Source: Acuticoccus sp039034015
GTDB lineage: Bacteria > Pseudomonadota > Alphaproteobacteria > Rhizobiales > Amorphaceae
Direction of reading: 5' to 3'
DNA length: 64,000 nt
Assembly: GCA_039034015.1 (NCBI GenBank)
Contig: JBCCBM010000017.1
Location: 18,712 to 82,711 of the forward strand
Shown here piece by piece: positions 16,901 through 25,843 of this stretch (its first letter is position 1; each line of letters starts with the position of its first letter). Below the pieces are notes generated by a model that saw only the letters and a program-made list of their open reading frames with translations, searched no databases and had not been told where the DNA came from. The position numbers and the translations under genes are program-made.

Positions 16901-16914
16901 TGAATATTTATACG
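16901..16914 (+). promoter_or_regulatory. Candidate SorC operator, site 1
   Basis: TGAATATTTATACG, an imperfect dyad, 16 bp upstream of the transketolase N start. It shares the TGAATA-two bases-TAT pattern with site 2 at the other end of the intergenic region. SorC-type binding is inferred only from position and similarity between the two sites. Confidence 0.45.
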
Positions 16915-17007
16915 TGGTAGAATGGTAATGCGTGCTGGCGGGGTGTCAAGGCAAGGTTTCGGTTGACGCCGTTGCGCTCTGGCCAATATCGTATTTTCCA
17001 TCAGATC

Positions 17008-17021
17008 TGAATAAATATGCG
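17008..17021 (+). promoter_or_regulatory. Candidate SorC operator, site 2
   Basis: TGAATAAATATGCG, 12 bp upstream of the ABC permease start and just before its ribosome site. It matches site 1 in the outer TGAATA and TAT blocks. Binding here would block rightward transcription or early elongation. Confidence 0.45.
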
Positions 17022-17032
17022 ATGGAGGACTG

Positions 17033-18007
17033 ATGGCCGGCCCGAGCGAACACGCACCGAAACGATCGCTCGCCGAGCTCTTCAACCTCCGTGGCGCCAC
17101 AGGACCGCTGATCGGCCTCATCTTGCTGTGCGTCTTCTTGACGTTCGCCACCGACAGCTTCTTCCAGCTTCGCAACTTCCTCAACATCCTCGATCAAATC
17201 ACCGTTTTGGGCATCATGGCGGTGGGGATGACCTTTGTGATCCTGATCGGCGGGATCGACCTTTCGGTGGGCTCAGTCTTGGCGCTCTCCATGATGGTGC
17301 TCGGCTACGTCAACATCGAAGCCGGGATGCCGATGCCGGTCGCGATCTTTGCCGCGCTGGTCGCCTCCGCCGTCAACGGGCTGATCGCGGGCGTCTTGAT
17401 CACGCGGTTCAACGTGCCCTCGTTCATTGCGACGCTCGCGATGATGTCGATCGCCCGCGGCCTTGCCAATATGATCACCAACGGCTCGCAGCTCATTGGC
17501 TTTCCGCTGTGGTTCAACTTGTCGGCCATCATCCGTTACGGCGGCTATATTACGGTGACCGTTGCGATCATGCTGGCGGTCTTTGCGCTCGCCTACCTTT
17601 ACCAGCGCTATCGCTACGGCGGGCGTACGCTTTACGCCATTGGCGGCAACCCAGAAGTGGCGCGGCTTGCCGGCATCAACGTCAAGCGCAACACCATGCT
17701 CGCCTATACGTTCTGCAGCCTGATGGCGGGGCTTGCGGGCATCATGCTGGCCGCGCGGCTTGATGCGGTGCAGCCAAGCTCCGGCATTGCCTATGAGCTG
17801 GATGCCATTGCCGCCGTCGTCATTGGCGGGACCAGCCTTTCGGGCGGCACTGGCGGCATCGGCGGGACAATTGTGGGCGTGCTCATCATCGGCGTTTTGC
17901 GCAACGGGTTGAACCTGTTGCAGGTTTCGCCATTCCTACAACAGGTCGTCATCGGCCTTGTCATTGTGCTTGCCGTGGCTGCGGAAACATTTCGCAAGCG
18001 GCGGTGA
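17033..18007 (+). CDS. Ribose-type sugar ABC transporter permease
   Basis: Inner-membrane permease of 324 residues in the RbsC family, with about ten helices. Recognisable blocks are ITVLGIMAVGMTFVILIGGIDLSVGSVLAL, YAIGGNPEVARLAGINVKR and ELDAIAAVVIGGTSLSGGTGGIGGTIVGVLIIGVLRNGLNLL. It would form a homodimeric channel with the ATPase and binding protein encoded downstream. It is first in the rightward operon with GGAGG before its ATG, and divergent from the transketolase operon, implying import of that pathway's substrate. Confidence 0.93.
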   Translation: MAGPSEHAPKRSLAELFNLRGATGPLIGLILLCVFLTFATDSFFQLRNFLNILDQITVLGIMAVGMTFVILIGGIDLSVGSVLALSMMVLGYVNIEAGMPMPVAIFAALVASAVNGLIAGVLITRFNVPSFIATLAMMSIARGLANMITNGSQLIGFPLWFNLSAIIRYGGYITVTVAIMLAVFALAYLYQRYRYGGRTLYAIGGNPEVARLAGINVKRNTMLAYTFCSLMAGLAGIMLAARLDAVQPSSGIAYELDAIAAVVIGGTSLSGGTGGIGGTIVGVLIIGVLRNGLNLLQVSPFLQQVVIGLVIVLAVAAETFRKRR

Positions 18008-18016
18008 ACCACCCAT

Positions 18017-18049
18017 CGGCCCGATAATCAACCAAAACGGGCCGTTTCT
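18017..18049 (+). terminator. Intercistronic hairpin between permease and binding-protein genes
   Basis: CGGCCCG (18017-18023) and CGGGCCG (18038-18044) are inverted copies around 14 bases, followed by TTTCT. It could be a weak attenuator or, more likely, an mRNA-stabilising or processing structure that raises binding-protein output. Confidence 0.4.
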
Positions 18050-18070
18050 ATCCATGGAGGAGACCAACCC

Positions 18071-19003
18071 ATGAAAACCACCCTCAAACTTCTTGTGGCA
18101 TCCGCCGCGATGACGGCCGTGTCTGGCGCGGCGATGGCTGAGGTCGAGAAAATCGGCTTGGCGGTGCCCAACCTTCAGGCCGACTTCTTCAACCAAATCA
18201 AGCTCGGCGTTGAAAACTACGGCGCTGAAAAGGGCATCGAAGTCATTGTCGTTGACGCGAAAAACGACACGGCGACCCAGGTGAGCCAGGTGCAAGACCT
18301 GATGACCCAAGGGATCGACGCCTTCATCTACATTCCCGCCGGTGCTGCGGCCGCCGCCGTCCCCACCCGCCTTGCGCGCGCCGAAGGCATCCCCGTCATC
18401 AACGTGGACCGCACGCCTGAGGGCGCGCCGGGCGACACGTTCATCGCCGGTGAGAGCGTGGAATCGGCCTACGCCGTCTGCGACCACATCATTCGCCTCC
18501 AGGGCGGTGAGGGCAAAATTGCCATCATCCACGGCCAAAAGGGCACCACGCCCGAGGTGGACCGGTTTACCGGCTGCAAGCGCGCCATCGACGAGCATGA
18601 CGGTGTGGAGCTGGTCGCCCAGCAGTGGAGCCAGCAATGGTCGCCGGACGAAGGCTTTTCGATCGCCCAGAACATGATGCAGGCGAACCCTGACATCACG
18701 ATGATCTTTGGCCAGGCGGACGGACTTGCCATGGGCGCCGCGCGCGCGATCGAGGGTGCGGGCCTCTCCGACCAGGTCGTCATCGGCGGCTATGACGGCG
18801 ATGTGGCAGCGCTTGAATATCTTGCCGAATGCCAGGGCCCGTTCTGGGTGACGGCGACGCAATCCACCCAGCTGATGGGCCGCCTTGCGGTGGACAGCGC
18901 CCTTGCGGTGGCAGCTGGCGAATCTGTGCCTGAGCGCCAGATCCCGGATGCGGTGCTGACAACCTGCGCAAACGCAAAGCGCTTCGTCGCCAACCACCCG
19001 TAA
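18071..19003 (+). CDS. Ribose-type sugar ABC transporter periplasmic binding protein
   Basis: Periplasmic sugar-binding protein of 310 residues (RbsB type). The signal peptide ends near SGAAMA (residue about 23). The mature domain has KIGLAVPNLQADFFNQIKLGVE, a DAKNDTATQVSQVQDL block, PVINVDRTP and VVIGGYDGDVAALEY. These place it with proteins for pentoses, tetritols and related small polyols, but not one ligand. GGAGGAG precedes the ATG. It sits between permease and ATPase genes in a three-gene transporter operon. Confidence 0.93.
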   Translation: MKTTLKLLVASAAMTAVSGAAMAEVEKIGLAVPNLQADFFNQIKLGVENYGAEKGIEVIVVDAKNDTATQVSQVQDLMTQGIDAFIYIPAGAAAAAVPTRLARAEGIPVINVDRTPEGAPGDTFIAGESVESAYAVCDHIIRLQGGEGKIAIIHGQKGTTPEVDRFTGCKRAIDEHDGVELVAQQWSQQWSPDEGFSIAQNMMQANPDITMIFGQADGLAMGAARAIEGAGLSDQVVIGGYDGDVAALEYLAECQGPFWVTATQSTQLMGRLAVDSALAVAAGESVPERQIPDAVLTTCANAKRFVANHP

Positions 19004-19008
19004 GCGCC

Positions 19009-20490
19009 ATGGCAGCGCCCATCCTCTCGCTGAAGGGCATCCGAAAGTCCTACGGGCCGACGGAGGTGCTCCATGGGGTCGATCTCGACATCCATGCGGG
19101 CGAGGTGGTGGCGCTCTTGGGTGAAAATGGTGCCGGAAAGTCGACCCTTTCCGGCATCATCGCGGGCTCCAACAGCCCGTCCGCCGGGACCATGACCTGG
19201 CAGGGCGCCCCTTATGCGCCCAAAAACCCGCGCGAGGCCATCGACCACGGCCTTGCGCTCATCCATCAAGAGCTGCGTCTGTTGCCGCACCTCTCGATCG
19301 CCGAAAATGTGTACGTGGGCCGCTATCCGATGCGCGCCGGCCGGCTCGATCGCAAAAAGATGGAGATGGATGCGGCCGAGCAGCTCCACCGCCTGGGGCT
19401 CGACCTGCCGGCCACCCGCCGCGTCGAAGGGCTGTCGACGGCAAAGCAGCAACTGATTGAAATTGCAAAGGCCCTGGCGCTCAACGCCCGGCTCCTCATC
19501 CTCGATGAGCCCACCGCGTCGCTGGGCGGCGCAGAGGTCGAACTGTTGTTCGACCAGGTGGAAAAGCTGCGCGCCGATGGCGTTGGCATCATCTACATCT
19601 CGCACAGGCTGGAGGAAATTCGCCGCATTGCCGACCGCGTGGTGGTCCTGCGCGATGGCGAGAAGGTGCGCGAGTTCGACAAGGGCGATGTGGACGTGCG
19701 CACCATTGTGGAAAGCATGGTGGGGCGGAGCCTGGACCGCATGTTCCCCCCAATGCCCGAGCCCGGCACCGAGACGACGCTGGAGGTGGAGGGGCTCACC
19801 TCTGCCGTGGGTGATTTTCGCGATGTGTCGTTCTCGGTGAAGAAGGGCGAGATTTTTGGGATTGCCGGCCTTGTGGGCGCGGGGCGGACCGAGCTTGTGC
19901 GCGCCATCACCGGGGCGGACCCCATCAAGTCGGGCCGTGTGCGCCTTTCCGGGCGCGACATCACCCCCCGAACGCCCGCGGACGCTGTGCGCAACGGCCT
20001 TGCCCTCGTGCCGGAGGACCGCAAGGACCAGGGGCTGGTGCTGGAACACTCCATCACCGAAAACATCGGCTACACCAACCCTGAGGCGGTGACGGCGAAG
20101 GGGTTTGTGGTGGGCAAGAGGCTGCGCGCCTTTGCCGATGCCGCCATCGGGCGGTTTGGCGTGAAGGGGGTGGGGCGGCAAAACGCGGGCGAAATGTCGG
20201 GCGGGAACCAGCAAAAGGTGGTGCTTGCCAAATGGCTGTCACGCAACCCGCAGGTGGTGGTGATGGACGAGCCCACAAGGGGGATCGATGTGGGCGCCCG
20301 CTCCTCGATCTATGAAATCATTCGCGATTTGGCGGCGGAGGGGCGCAGCGTCATCGTTGTCTCGTCCGATTTGGAAGAGGTGCTTGGCGTCTCCCACCGC
20401 ATCCTCGTGATGGCGCAGGGGCGCCAGTCCGGCATTTTGGACCGGGGCGAGGCCAACGATGTCAAAGTGATGGAGCTGGCAACCGCGTGA
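19009..20490 (+). CDS. Sugar ABC transporter ATPase with two nucleotide-binding domains
   Basis: Protein of 493 residues with tandem ABC domains, as in RbsA/AraG. Domain 1 has Walker A GENGAGKST, a degenerate signature (LSTAKQQLIEIAKAL) and Walker B LLILDEPTASLG. Domain 2 has the family's degenerate Walker A (GLVGAGRTEL), the intact signature MSGGNQQKVVLAKWL and Walker B VVVMDEPTRGIDVG. It energises import of the ligand bound by the preceding gene product. It starts 5 bp after the binding-protein stop and overlaps the following SDR by 4 bp (GTGA). Confidence 0.95.
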   Translation: MAAPILSLKGIRKSYGPTEVLHGVDLDIHAGEVVALLGENGAGKSTLSGIIAGSNSPSAGTMTWQGAPYAPKNPREAIDHGLALIHQELRLLPHLSIAENVYVGRYPMRAGRLDRKKMEMDAAEQLHRLGLDLPATRRVEGLSTAKQQLIEIAKALALNARLLILDEPTASLGGAEVELLFDQVEKLRADGVGIIYISHRLEEIRRIADRVVVLRDGEKVREFDKGDVDVRTIVESMVGRSLDRMFPPMPEPGTETTLEVEGLTSAVGDFRDVSFSVKKGEIFGIAGLVGAGRTELVRAITGADPIKSGRVRLSGRDITPRTPADAVRNGLALVPEDRKDQGLVLEHSITENIGYTNPEAVTAKGFVVGKRLRAFADAAIGRFGVKGVGRQNAGEMSGGNQQKVVLAKWLSRNPQVVVMDEPTRGIDVGARSSIYEIIRDLAAEGRSVIVVSSDLEEVLGVSHRILVMAQGRQSGILDRGEANDVKVMELATA

Positions 20491-21278
20491 GCACGGCAGA
20501 TACTCTGAACGCCCCAAAACTCTTCGATCTTTCGGATCGCACCGCCCTCGTCACCGGGGCGGGAAGCGGGATTGGCCAGCGCATTGCCCTTGGCCTTGCC
20601 CAGGCGGGCGCGGCGGTGGCCGGTCTCGACCGACGCACCGACGGCGGGCTCGACGACACGCTCGCTCTCATCGCGCCGACGGGCCGAATGGCGATCGCCA
20701 TTGCCGCCGACGTTACCGACAAGAGAGACCTTGCGGAGGCCGTCCGGCGCACCGAGGCGGAGCTTGGACCGCTTTCGATTGCGGTGAATGCGGCGGGGAT
20801 TGCCAACGCCAACCCCGCGGAGGAGATGGAGGAAGACCAGTACCAAACCCTCATGGATATCAACATGAAGGGGGTGTTTTTGTCGTGCCAGGCGGAGGCG
20901 CGGGCGATGCTTTCGCACGGGCGCGGGTCGATCATCAACATTGCCTCGATGTCGGGCGTGATCGTCAACAAGGGGCTCGACCAGGTGCACTACAACGCCT
21001 CCAAGGCGGGCGTCATCCATATGTCAAAGTCGATGGCGATGGAGTGGGTCGGCCGGGGCGTGCGCGTCAACTCCATCAGCCCCGGCTACACCGCAACGCC
21101 CATGAACACGCGGCCCGAAATGGTCCACCAAACCAAAGAGTTCGAGGCGCAGACCCCCATGGGCCGCATGGCCTCCGTCAACGAGATGGTGGGCCCAGCA
21201 ATCTTCTTGGCGAGCGATGCGGCCTCGTTCGTCACCGGGGTCGACCTCTTGGTGGACGGCGGTTTTTGCTGCTGGTGA
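20487..21278 (+). CDS. SDR-family dehydrogenase at the end of the ABC operon
   Basis: Short-chain dehydrogenase of 263 residues with a GTG start coupled to the ATPase stop. Motifs: VTGAGSGIGQ, NAAGIANANP, YNASKAG (catalytic Tyr/Lys), ISPGYTATPM and an unusual aromatic/cysteine end, DGGFCCW, like those seen in several polyol dehydrogenases. Co-encoded with the importer, it probably performs the first oxidation of the imported substrate, while the other SDR in the divergent operon handles a second substrate or reaction. Which of the two is the polyol dehydrogenase cannot be decided from sequence. Confidence 0.9.
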   Translation: MSTADTLNAPKLFDLSDRTALVTGAGSGIGQRIALGLAQAGAAVAGLDRRTDGGLDDTLALIAPTGRMAIAIAADVTDKRDLAEAVRRTEAELGPLSIAVNAAGIANANPAEEMEEDQYQTLMDINMKGVFLSCQAEARAMLSHGRGSIINIASMSGVIVNKGLDQVHYNASKAGVIHMSKSMAMEWVGRGVRVNSISPGYTATPMNTRPEMVHQTKEFEAQTPMGRMASVNEMVGPAIFLASDAASFVTGVDLLVDGGFCCW

Positions 21279-21380
21279 ACCCAACGACACAGTTGAGCAA
21301 CACGCCCGCGCCATACTAACGCCGACGCGTGTGGCGCCCTGCGCCCGGCCGCATCGTTTGCGGCGATCGTGGAGGCGCTT

Positions 21381-22736
21381 GTGGCCCTGTGGCGGCGGTT
21401 TTTGATCATTCCCGGTCTTGCGGTCGGGGTCGGGGCCTTCATCGTCCTCACCCGCGACGAGGCGCCGCCCGTGACCCAGCGCGCGCCCGAACCCCTGGCG
21501 GTGCGCGCGGTGGATGTGACGCCCACCGCCGTTGCCGGCCGGGCGGAAGGCTTTGGCCGGGTGCGCGCCACGCGCCGGTTCGAGGGGGTGAGCGAGGTGG
21601 AAGGCCGGGTGACCGCCCTTGCCGACACGCTCACCGAGGGCGCGTTCATCACCGCCGGCACCGTTTACGCGCGGATTGACCAGCGGGACTATGAAATTGC
21701 CAAGGCACGCGCGGCGGCAGCGCTGGAAAGCGCGCGGGCGTCACTGGCGGAAATCGCGGCGCGGGAGGATGCGGCGCGCGCCAATCTCGTCCTGGAAGAG
21801 CGGGTGGAGGCGCTGGCCGCCGCCGACCTTGAGCGCAAGCGGAGCCTGGTGGAGCGCGGCACCAACGCGCAAATCACGGTGGACCAGTCCGAGCGCGATC
21901 TCGTCAACCAGACCCGCCGCGTGCAGGAGCTGAAGAACGAGCTCGCGCTTTACGCCGTCCAGCGCGTGTCGGCGGAGGCGTCCATCGCATCCTCCACGGT
22001 CGACCTTGAGGAGGCCGAGCGCAACCTTGAAAGCACTGTCCTTCGCGTGCCGTTTGATGCGCGCGTGGTGTCGGAAACGCTGGAGGTGGGTGAATACGTG
22101 CGCCCCGGCGACAGCTTGGTAGAGCTGGACGATGTGGCCGCCGCCGACATCACGGTGGAGGTGCAGCCAGCAGCGCTCCGCGCCATGTTTTCGGTGGGCG
22201 CGGGGGATGCGACCGCCGCGCCCATCGCGTTCACCGATCCGGATGCGTTTGATGCGTTCATCGCGCGCGTTGGCCTCACCGCCACCGTCCACCTTGGGTT
22301 CTCCGGCGCAGATGTGACCTGGCCTGGCCGGCCGCTGCGCACCGATGGCTCCATTGATGAAACCACCGGGACCGTCGGCGTCATCGTGCGGGTGGACGAC
22401 CCTTATGGGGCGGTGGACGGGCGGGGCGGGCCGCCGCTGACAGTCGGTGCGTTTGTGCGCGTGGTGTTTGAAACGCGCGCCGTTGCGGGGCGGATCACCG
22501 TGCCGCGGGAGGCGGTGCGCCGCGCGGCCGACGGAGCGGCGTTCGTCTATGTCGCGCTCCCTGATGACACGCTCGGCCGGCGGGCGGTGACGCTGTCGGC
22601 CCCCGTGAACGGCGCCATCATTGTGGAGGCGGGGCTTGAGGCGGGAGACCGCGTGGTCCTCTCCCGCCCGCAACCGCCGATCCTTGGGATGCCGCTCACG
22701 CCGATCATCGACCGTGTGGCGGTGGCGGCCCAATGA
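21381..22736 (+). CDS. RND efflux periplasmic adaptor (membrane fusion protein)
   Basis: HlyD/AcrA-type adaptor of 451 residues linking an RND pump to an outer-membrane channel. One N-terminal membrane anchor (RFLIIPGLAVGVGAFIVL), a lipoyl-like hairpin flanking a long Ala/Glu/Arg-rich coiled coil (about residues 105-215) and beta-barrel segments follow. The GTG at 21381 is chosen because GGAGG lies five bases upstream; a GTG at 21369 is in frame but lacks a site. It is coupled to the pump gene by ATGA. No outer-membrane factor gene is present, so a shared TolC is assumed. Confidence 0.88.
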   Translation: MALWRRFLIIPGLAVGVGAFIVLTRDEAPPVTQRAPEPLAVRAVDVTPTAVAGRAEGFGRVRATRRFEGVSEVEGRVTALADTLTEGAFITAGTVYARIDQRDYEIAKARAAAALESARASLAEIAAREDAARANLVLEERVEALAAADLERKRSLVERGTNAQITVDQSERDLVNQTRRVQELKNELALYAVQRVSAEASIASSTVDLEEAERNLESTVLRVPFDARVVSETLEVGEYVRPGDSLVELDDVAAADITVEVQPAALRAMFSVGAGDATAAPIAFTDPDAFDAFIARVGLTATVHLGFSGADVTWPGRPLRTDGSIDETTGTVGVIVRVDDPYGAVDGRGGPPLTVGAFVRVVFETRAVAGRITVPREAVRRAADGAAFVYVALPDDTLGRRAVTLSAPVNGAIIVEAGLEAGDRVVLSRPQPPILGMPLTPIIDRVAVAAQ

Positions 22737-25700
22737 TCGGCTATTTCGTCAACCATCCCAACGCGTCGAACCTTTTGATGGTGGCGGCCGTCATCGTCGG
22801 GCTTTCCGCGCTGCCGCAGATGGAGCGGGAGAGTTTTCCAGAGTTCGTGCCCTCAAAGGTTGCCGTTGAGGTGGTTTATCCGGGCGCGTCGGCCGCGGAT
22901 GTGGACGAGGAGGTCTGCCAATCGCTGGACAGTGCGCTCGGTGACATCACGGGGCTCACCGAGCTCACCTGCCAGTCGGTGGAGGGCCGGGCCACCGCAA
23001 CGCTGGAACTCCAGGAGGGCGGCGACCTTGGCCAGTTTTACAACGACATCTTGTCGGACGTGTCGGCCCTCAACGATTTGCCGGATGATGCGGAGGCGCC
23101 CACGGTCTCCATTGCCGCGCGCACAGAGCAGATCGCGCTCCTCGCCGTCACCGGGATTGCCGACGAGGACGCGCTGAAGCGGTACGCGGACTATTTTGAG
23201 GCGCAGCTCACCGCGCTGCCGCTGGTGGCCGATGCGGTGGTGACGGGGATTAGCGATCAGGAGGTGCGCGTGCTCCTTGATCCGGTGAGCCTGCGCCGTT
23301 TTGGCCTCAGCGCGCGGGATGTGGCCGATGCGCTGGAGGCGCGCAGCCTGCGCCAGCCGCTCGGCACAGTCGCGACGCGGGCGAGCGAGATCACGCTGCG
23401 CTATGGGGATGCCAGGCGCGATGTTGCCGAACTCTCGCGCCTTGTGATCCGCGAGACGGCGTCGGGCGGCTTCGTCCGCCTTTCGGATGTGGCGACCATC
23501 GTGCGGGCGGAGGCCGCGCCCGAGCTCCAATCCTTCCTCGACGGGGGGCGGGCGGCCGTTCTTTCCATCACCAAGACGAAGGATGCGGACGCCATCGAAG
23601 CCTTTGGCGCGGTGGAGGCGCTGATTGCGGCCGAGACGGCGCGGTTTCCAAAACCGTTTGCCATCACGGTGACGCGCAACGAGACCGAGAATATTGAAGA
23701 TCGCATCAGCCTCATCGTGTCCAACACAGTGATTGGGCTTGTTCTCGTGCTCCTGGTGATGGTGGCTTACTTCTCGCTGGGGTCCGCGTTTTGGATTGCG
23801 GCGGCGCTTCCGGTCACGTTTTGCGCCGCGTTCTTTGTGCTGTCGGTGTTGGGGCAGACGATCAACATGATCTCGCTGATTGGGCTTTTGATGGCGGTGG
23901 GCTTGATCATGGACGATTCCATTGTGATTGCCGACAACATTGCCCGTTGGCGAAAGACCCACCCGCCCGCGGAGGCGGCCGTGCGGGGCACGATGGAGGT
24001 GATGCCGGGGGTGCTCGCCTCCTTCCTCACGACGGCGTCGGTCTTTGGGCCGTTGATGTTTTTGTCGGGCGAGATGGGGCAGATCCTGAAAGTCATCCCC
24101 ATCGTGCTCTTGGTGACGCTGGCGCTCAGCCTGGTGGAGGCGTTTTTGATCTTGCCGAACCACCTGTCGCACACCGCATCCGACCCCGAAAAGGACGCTG
24201 CGCGCGCAGCCCCCCGGGCGACCGAATGGGTGAAAACGCGCCTGGTGCTGCCCCTTGTGGCGCGCTTTGTGGCGTGGCGATACCTCACGCTGGGGCTGAC
24301 GGTCTCACTCTTGGTGGCAACGGTGGGGCTGGTGGCGGGCGGCCATGTGAAGGTGGTGGGCTTCCCCACCATTGAGGCCGACACCATTGAGGCCCGCGTG
24401 GCGTTGACGGCGGGGACGCCGCTCCCCCGCACCGCGCGGGTGGCCGAGCAACTGACCGATGCGCTGGCGCGGGTGAACGCGCAGCTTTCCCCCGGCACCG
24501 AAGGCGGCGCGCCGCTGGTGGAGCGGGTGCTGATCCGCTTTGCCGCCAACGGGGATGTGGCGTCCAACGGGCCGCACACGCTCACCGTCACTGTGGACCT
24601 TTTGAAGAGTGCGGTGCGCAACGTGTCGGCCGACGATGTGTTGGACCTTTGGCGCGCGGAGGCGGGGCCGATCACCGACCTTTCGCAGATCAGCTTTTCC
24701 CAATCGAGTGTGGGGCCGGGCGGGGCGGACCTCGATGTTGAGGTGCGCGGGCGCGACCTTGGCGCCCTTGAGGCGGCCGCCGCAACGCTTCAGCGCCGGC
24801 TGTTGGCCGAGCCCGGCATTCGGGAGGCGCGGCTTGATTTCACCCGCGGGCAGACCGCGCTTGTGCTTGCCGTCAACGATCTTGGCATTGCGGCGGGGCT
24901 GAGCCCGCAGGCGCTGGCGGCCCAGCTGCGCGGCGCCTTTTCGGGCACCGAGACCGATACCTTTCGCGAAGAATTTTCCGACGGCGCGGTCCGGGTCGAA
25001 GTGGGCGATTTTGTGGGCTCGCTCACCGCGCTGGAGGATTTTCCGGTCATGATGCCGGGTGGCAAGCAGACCGCGCTCTCAGCGGTGGCGCGCATCACGG
25101 TGGAGGGTGCGTTTGAGCAAATCACGCGCAAAGAGGGCGCCGCGATTGCCAAGATTGAAGGGTCCATCGACCGCCAAGCGCTCACCGCCGGCGATGTGGC
25201 GCGCCTGGTGACCGAGCGGCTTGGCCCAGAGGTGATGGCCGAGCACCCGGGCGTTACCATTGCGATTGGCGGCGCGTCACAGGCAACATCTGAGACGCAA
25301 TCGTCGATCGTCACCTCGCTGCTTCTGGGGCTTGTGGGGGTTTATTTGATCCTCGCGTTCCTCTTCCGCAGTTATACGTTGCCGTTGGTGGTGATGTTGT
25401 CGATCCCCTTTGCGGTGATTGGGATGGTCTTGGGCCATCTTGCGCTAGGGATTGACCTTGCGATGCCTTCATTTGTGGGCTTTGCCTCGCTGGCGGGCAT
25501 TGTCGTCAACAACGCGATCCTCTTCGTGACCTTCTTTGAGCGCGGCATTCGCGATGGTGATGTGGCCTCGGCGGCCGTCGCGGCGGTGAGCGACCGGTTC
25601 CGCGCCATCGTGCTCTCGTTCACCACCACGTTTGTGGGGCTGATGCCGATTGTGCTGGAGACGAGCCCGCAGGCGCAGGTGATGGTCCCCCTGGTGACGG

Positions 25701-25843
25701 CGGTGGCGTTTGGCCTGTTGTCATCCACGCTCCTCAGCATCTTTGTGCTGCCGGCCGCGCTCACGATTTACTTTGACTATGCGTCTGTCACGCGCTGGGC
25801 GGCGACGCGGGATCAGCGTTCTGCGGCGCCCGCGGCAGCGTGA
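22733..25843 (+). CDS. RND-family efflux pump inner-membrane transporter
   Basis: Proton-driven transporter of 1036 residues with 12 helices and two large periplasmic loops. The N-terminus MIGYFVNHPNASNLLMVAAVIVG and ERESFPEF is typical of the HAE1-like group. The proton relay lies in the helix containing MAVGLIMDDSIVIADNI, where both Asp are kept. The second half repeats the fold (GFASLAGIVVNNAILFVTFFERG). It likely exports hydrophobic toxicants together with the adaptor upstream. Its 3' end overlaps by 56 bp the convergent sensor kinase gene, whose two-component system is the obvious candidate regulator. Confidence 0.93.
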   Translation: MIGYFVNHPNASNLLMVAAVIVGLSALPQMERESFPEFVPSKVAVEVVYPGASAADVDEEVCQSLDSALGDITGLTELTCQSVEGRATATLELQEGGDLGQFYNDILSDVSALNDLPDDAEAPTVSIAARTEQIALLAVTGIADEDALKRYADYFEAQLTALPLVADAVVTGISDQEVRVLLDPVSLRRFGLSARDVADALEARSLRQPLGTVATRASEITLRYGDARRDVAELSRLVIRETASGGFVRLSDVATIVRAEAAPELQSFLDGGRAAVLSITKTKDADAIEAFGAVEALIAAETARFPKPFAITVTRNETENIEDRISLIVSNTVIGLVLVLLVMVAYFSLGSAFWIAAALPVTFCAAFFVLSVLGQTINMISLIGLLMAVGLIMDDSIVIADNIARWRKTHPPAEAAVRGTMEVMPGVLASFLTTASVFGPLMFLSGEMGQILKVIPIVLLVTLALSLVEAFLILPNHLSHTASDPEKDAARAAPRATEWVKTRLVLPLVARFVAWRYLTLGLTVSLLVATVGLVAGGHVKVVGFPTIEADTIEARVALTAGTPLPRTARVAEQLTDALARVNAQLSPGTEGGAPLVERVLIRFAANGDVASNGPHTLTVTVDLLKSAVRNVSADDVLDLWRAEAGPITDLSQISFSQSSVGPGGADLDVEVRGRDLGALEAAAATLQRRLLAEPGIREARLDFTRGQTALVLAVNDLGIAAGLSPQALAAQLRGAFSGTETDTFREEFSDGAVRVEVGDFVGSLTALEDFPVMMPGGKQTALSAVARITVEGAFEQITRKEGAAIAKIEGSIDRQALTAGDVARLVTERLGPEVMAEHPGVTIAIGGASQATSETQSSIVTSLLLGLVGVYLILAFLFRSYTLPLVVMLSIPFAVIGMVLGHLALGIDLAMPSFVGFASLAGIVVNNAILFVTFFERGIRDGDVASAAVAAVSDRFRAIVLSFTTTFVGLMPIVLETSPQAQVMVPLVTAVAFGLLSSTLLSIFVLPAALTIYFDYASVTRWAATRDQRSAAPAAA

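Larger units (their letters stand above)
16886..17032. promoter_or_regulatory. Divergent promoter region of the transketolase and ABC operons
   Basis: AT-rich relative to its surroundings. It drives both halves of the catabolic locus, so one regulator could control both. Two similar AT-rich imperfect dyads lie at its two ends (listed separately). GGAGG at 17024-17028 is the ribosome site for the permease. No unequivocal -35/-10 pair was recognised. Confidence 0.6.

Noticed and set aside
18790..20214. Leftward 474-codon frame
   Set aside because: Antisense to ABC ATPase and binding-protein genes; His/Arg-rich shadow.
22853..24172. Leftward 439-codon frame inside the RND gene
   Set aside because: Composition (Arg, His, Gln) and position show it to be a shadow of the pump gene.
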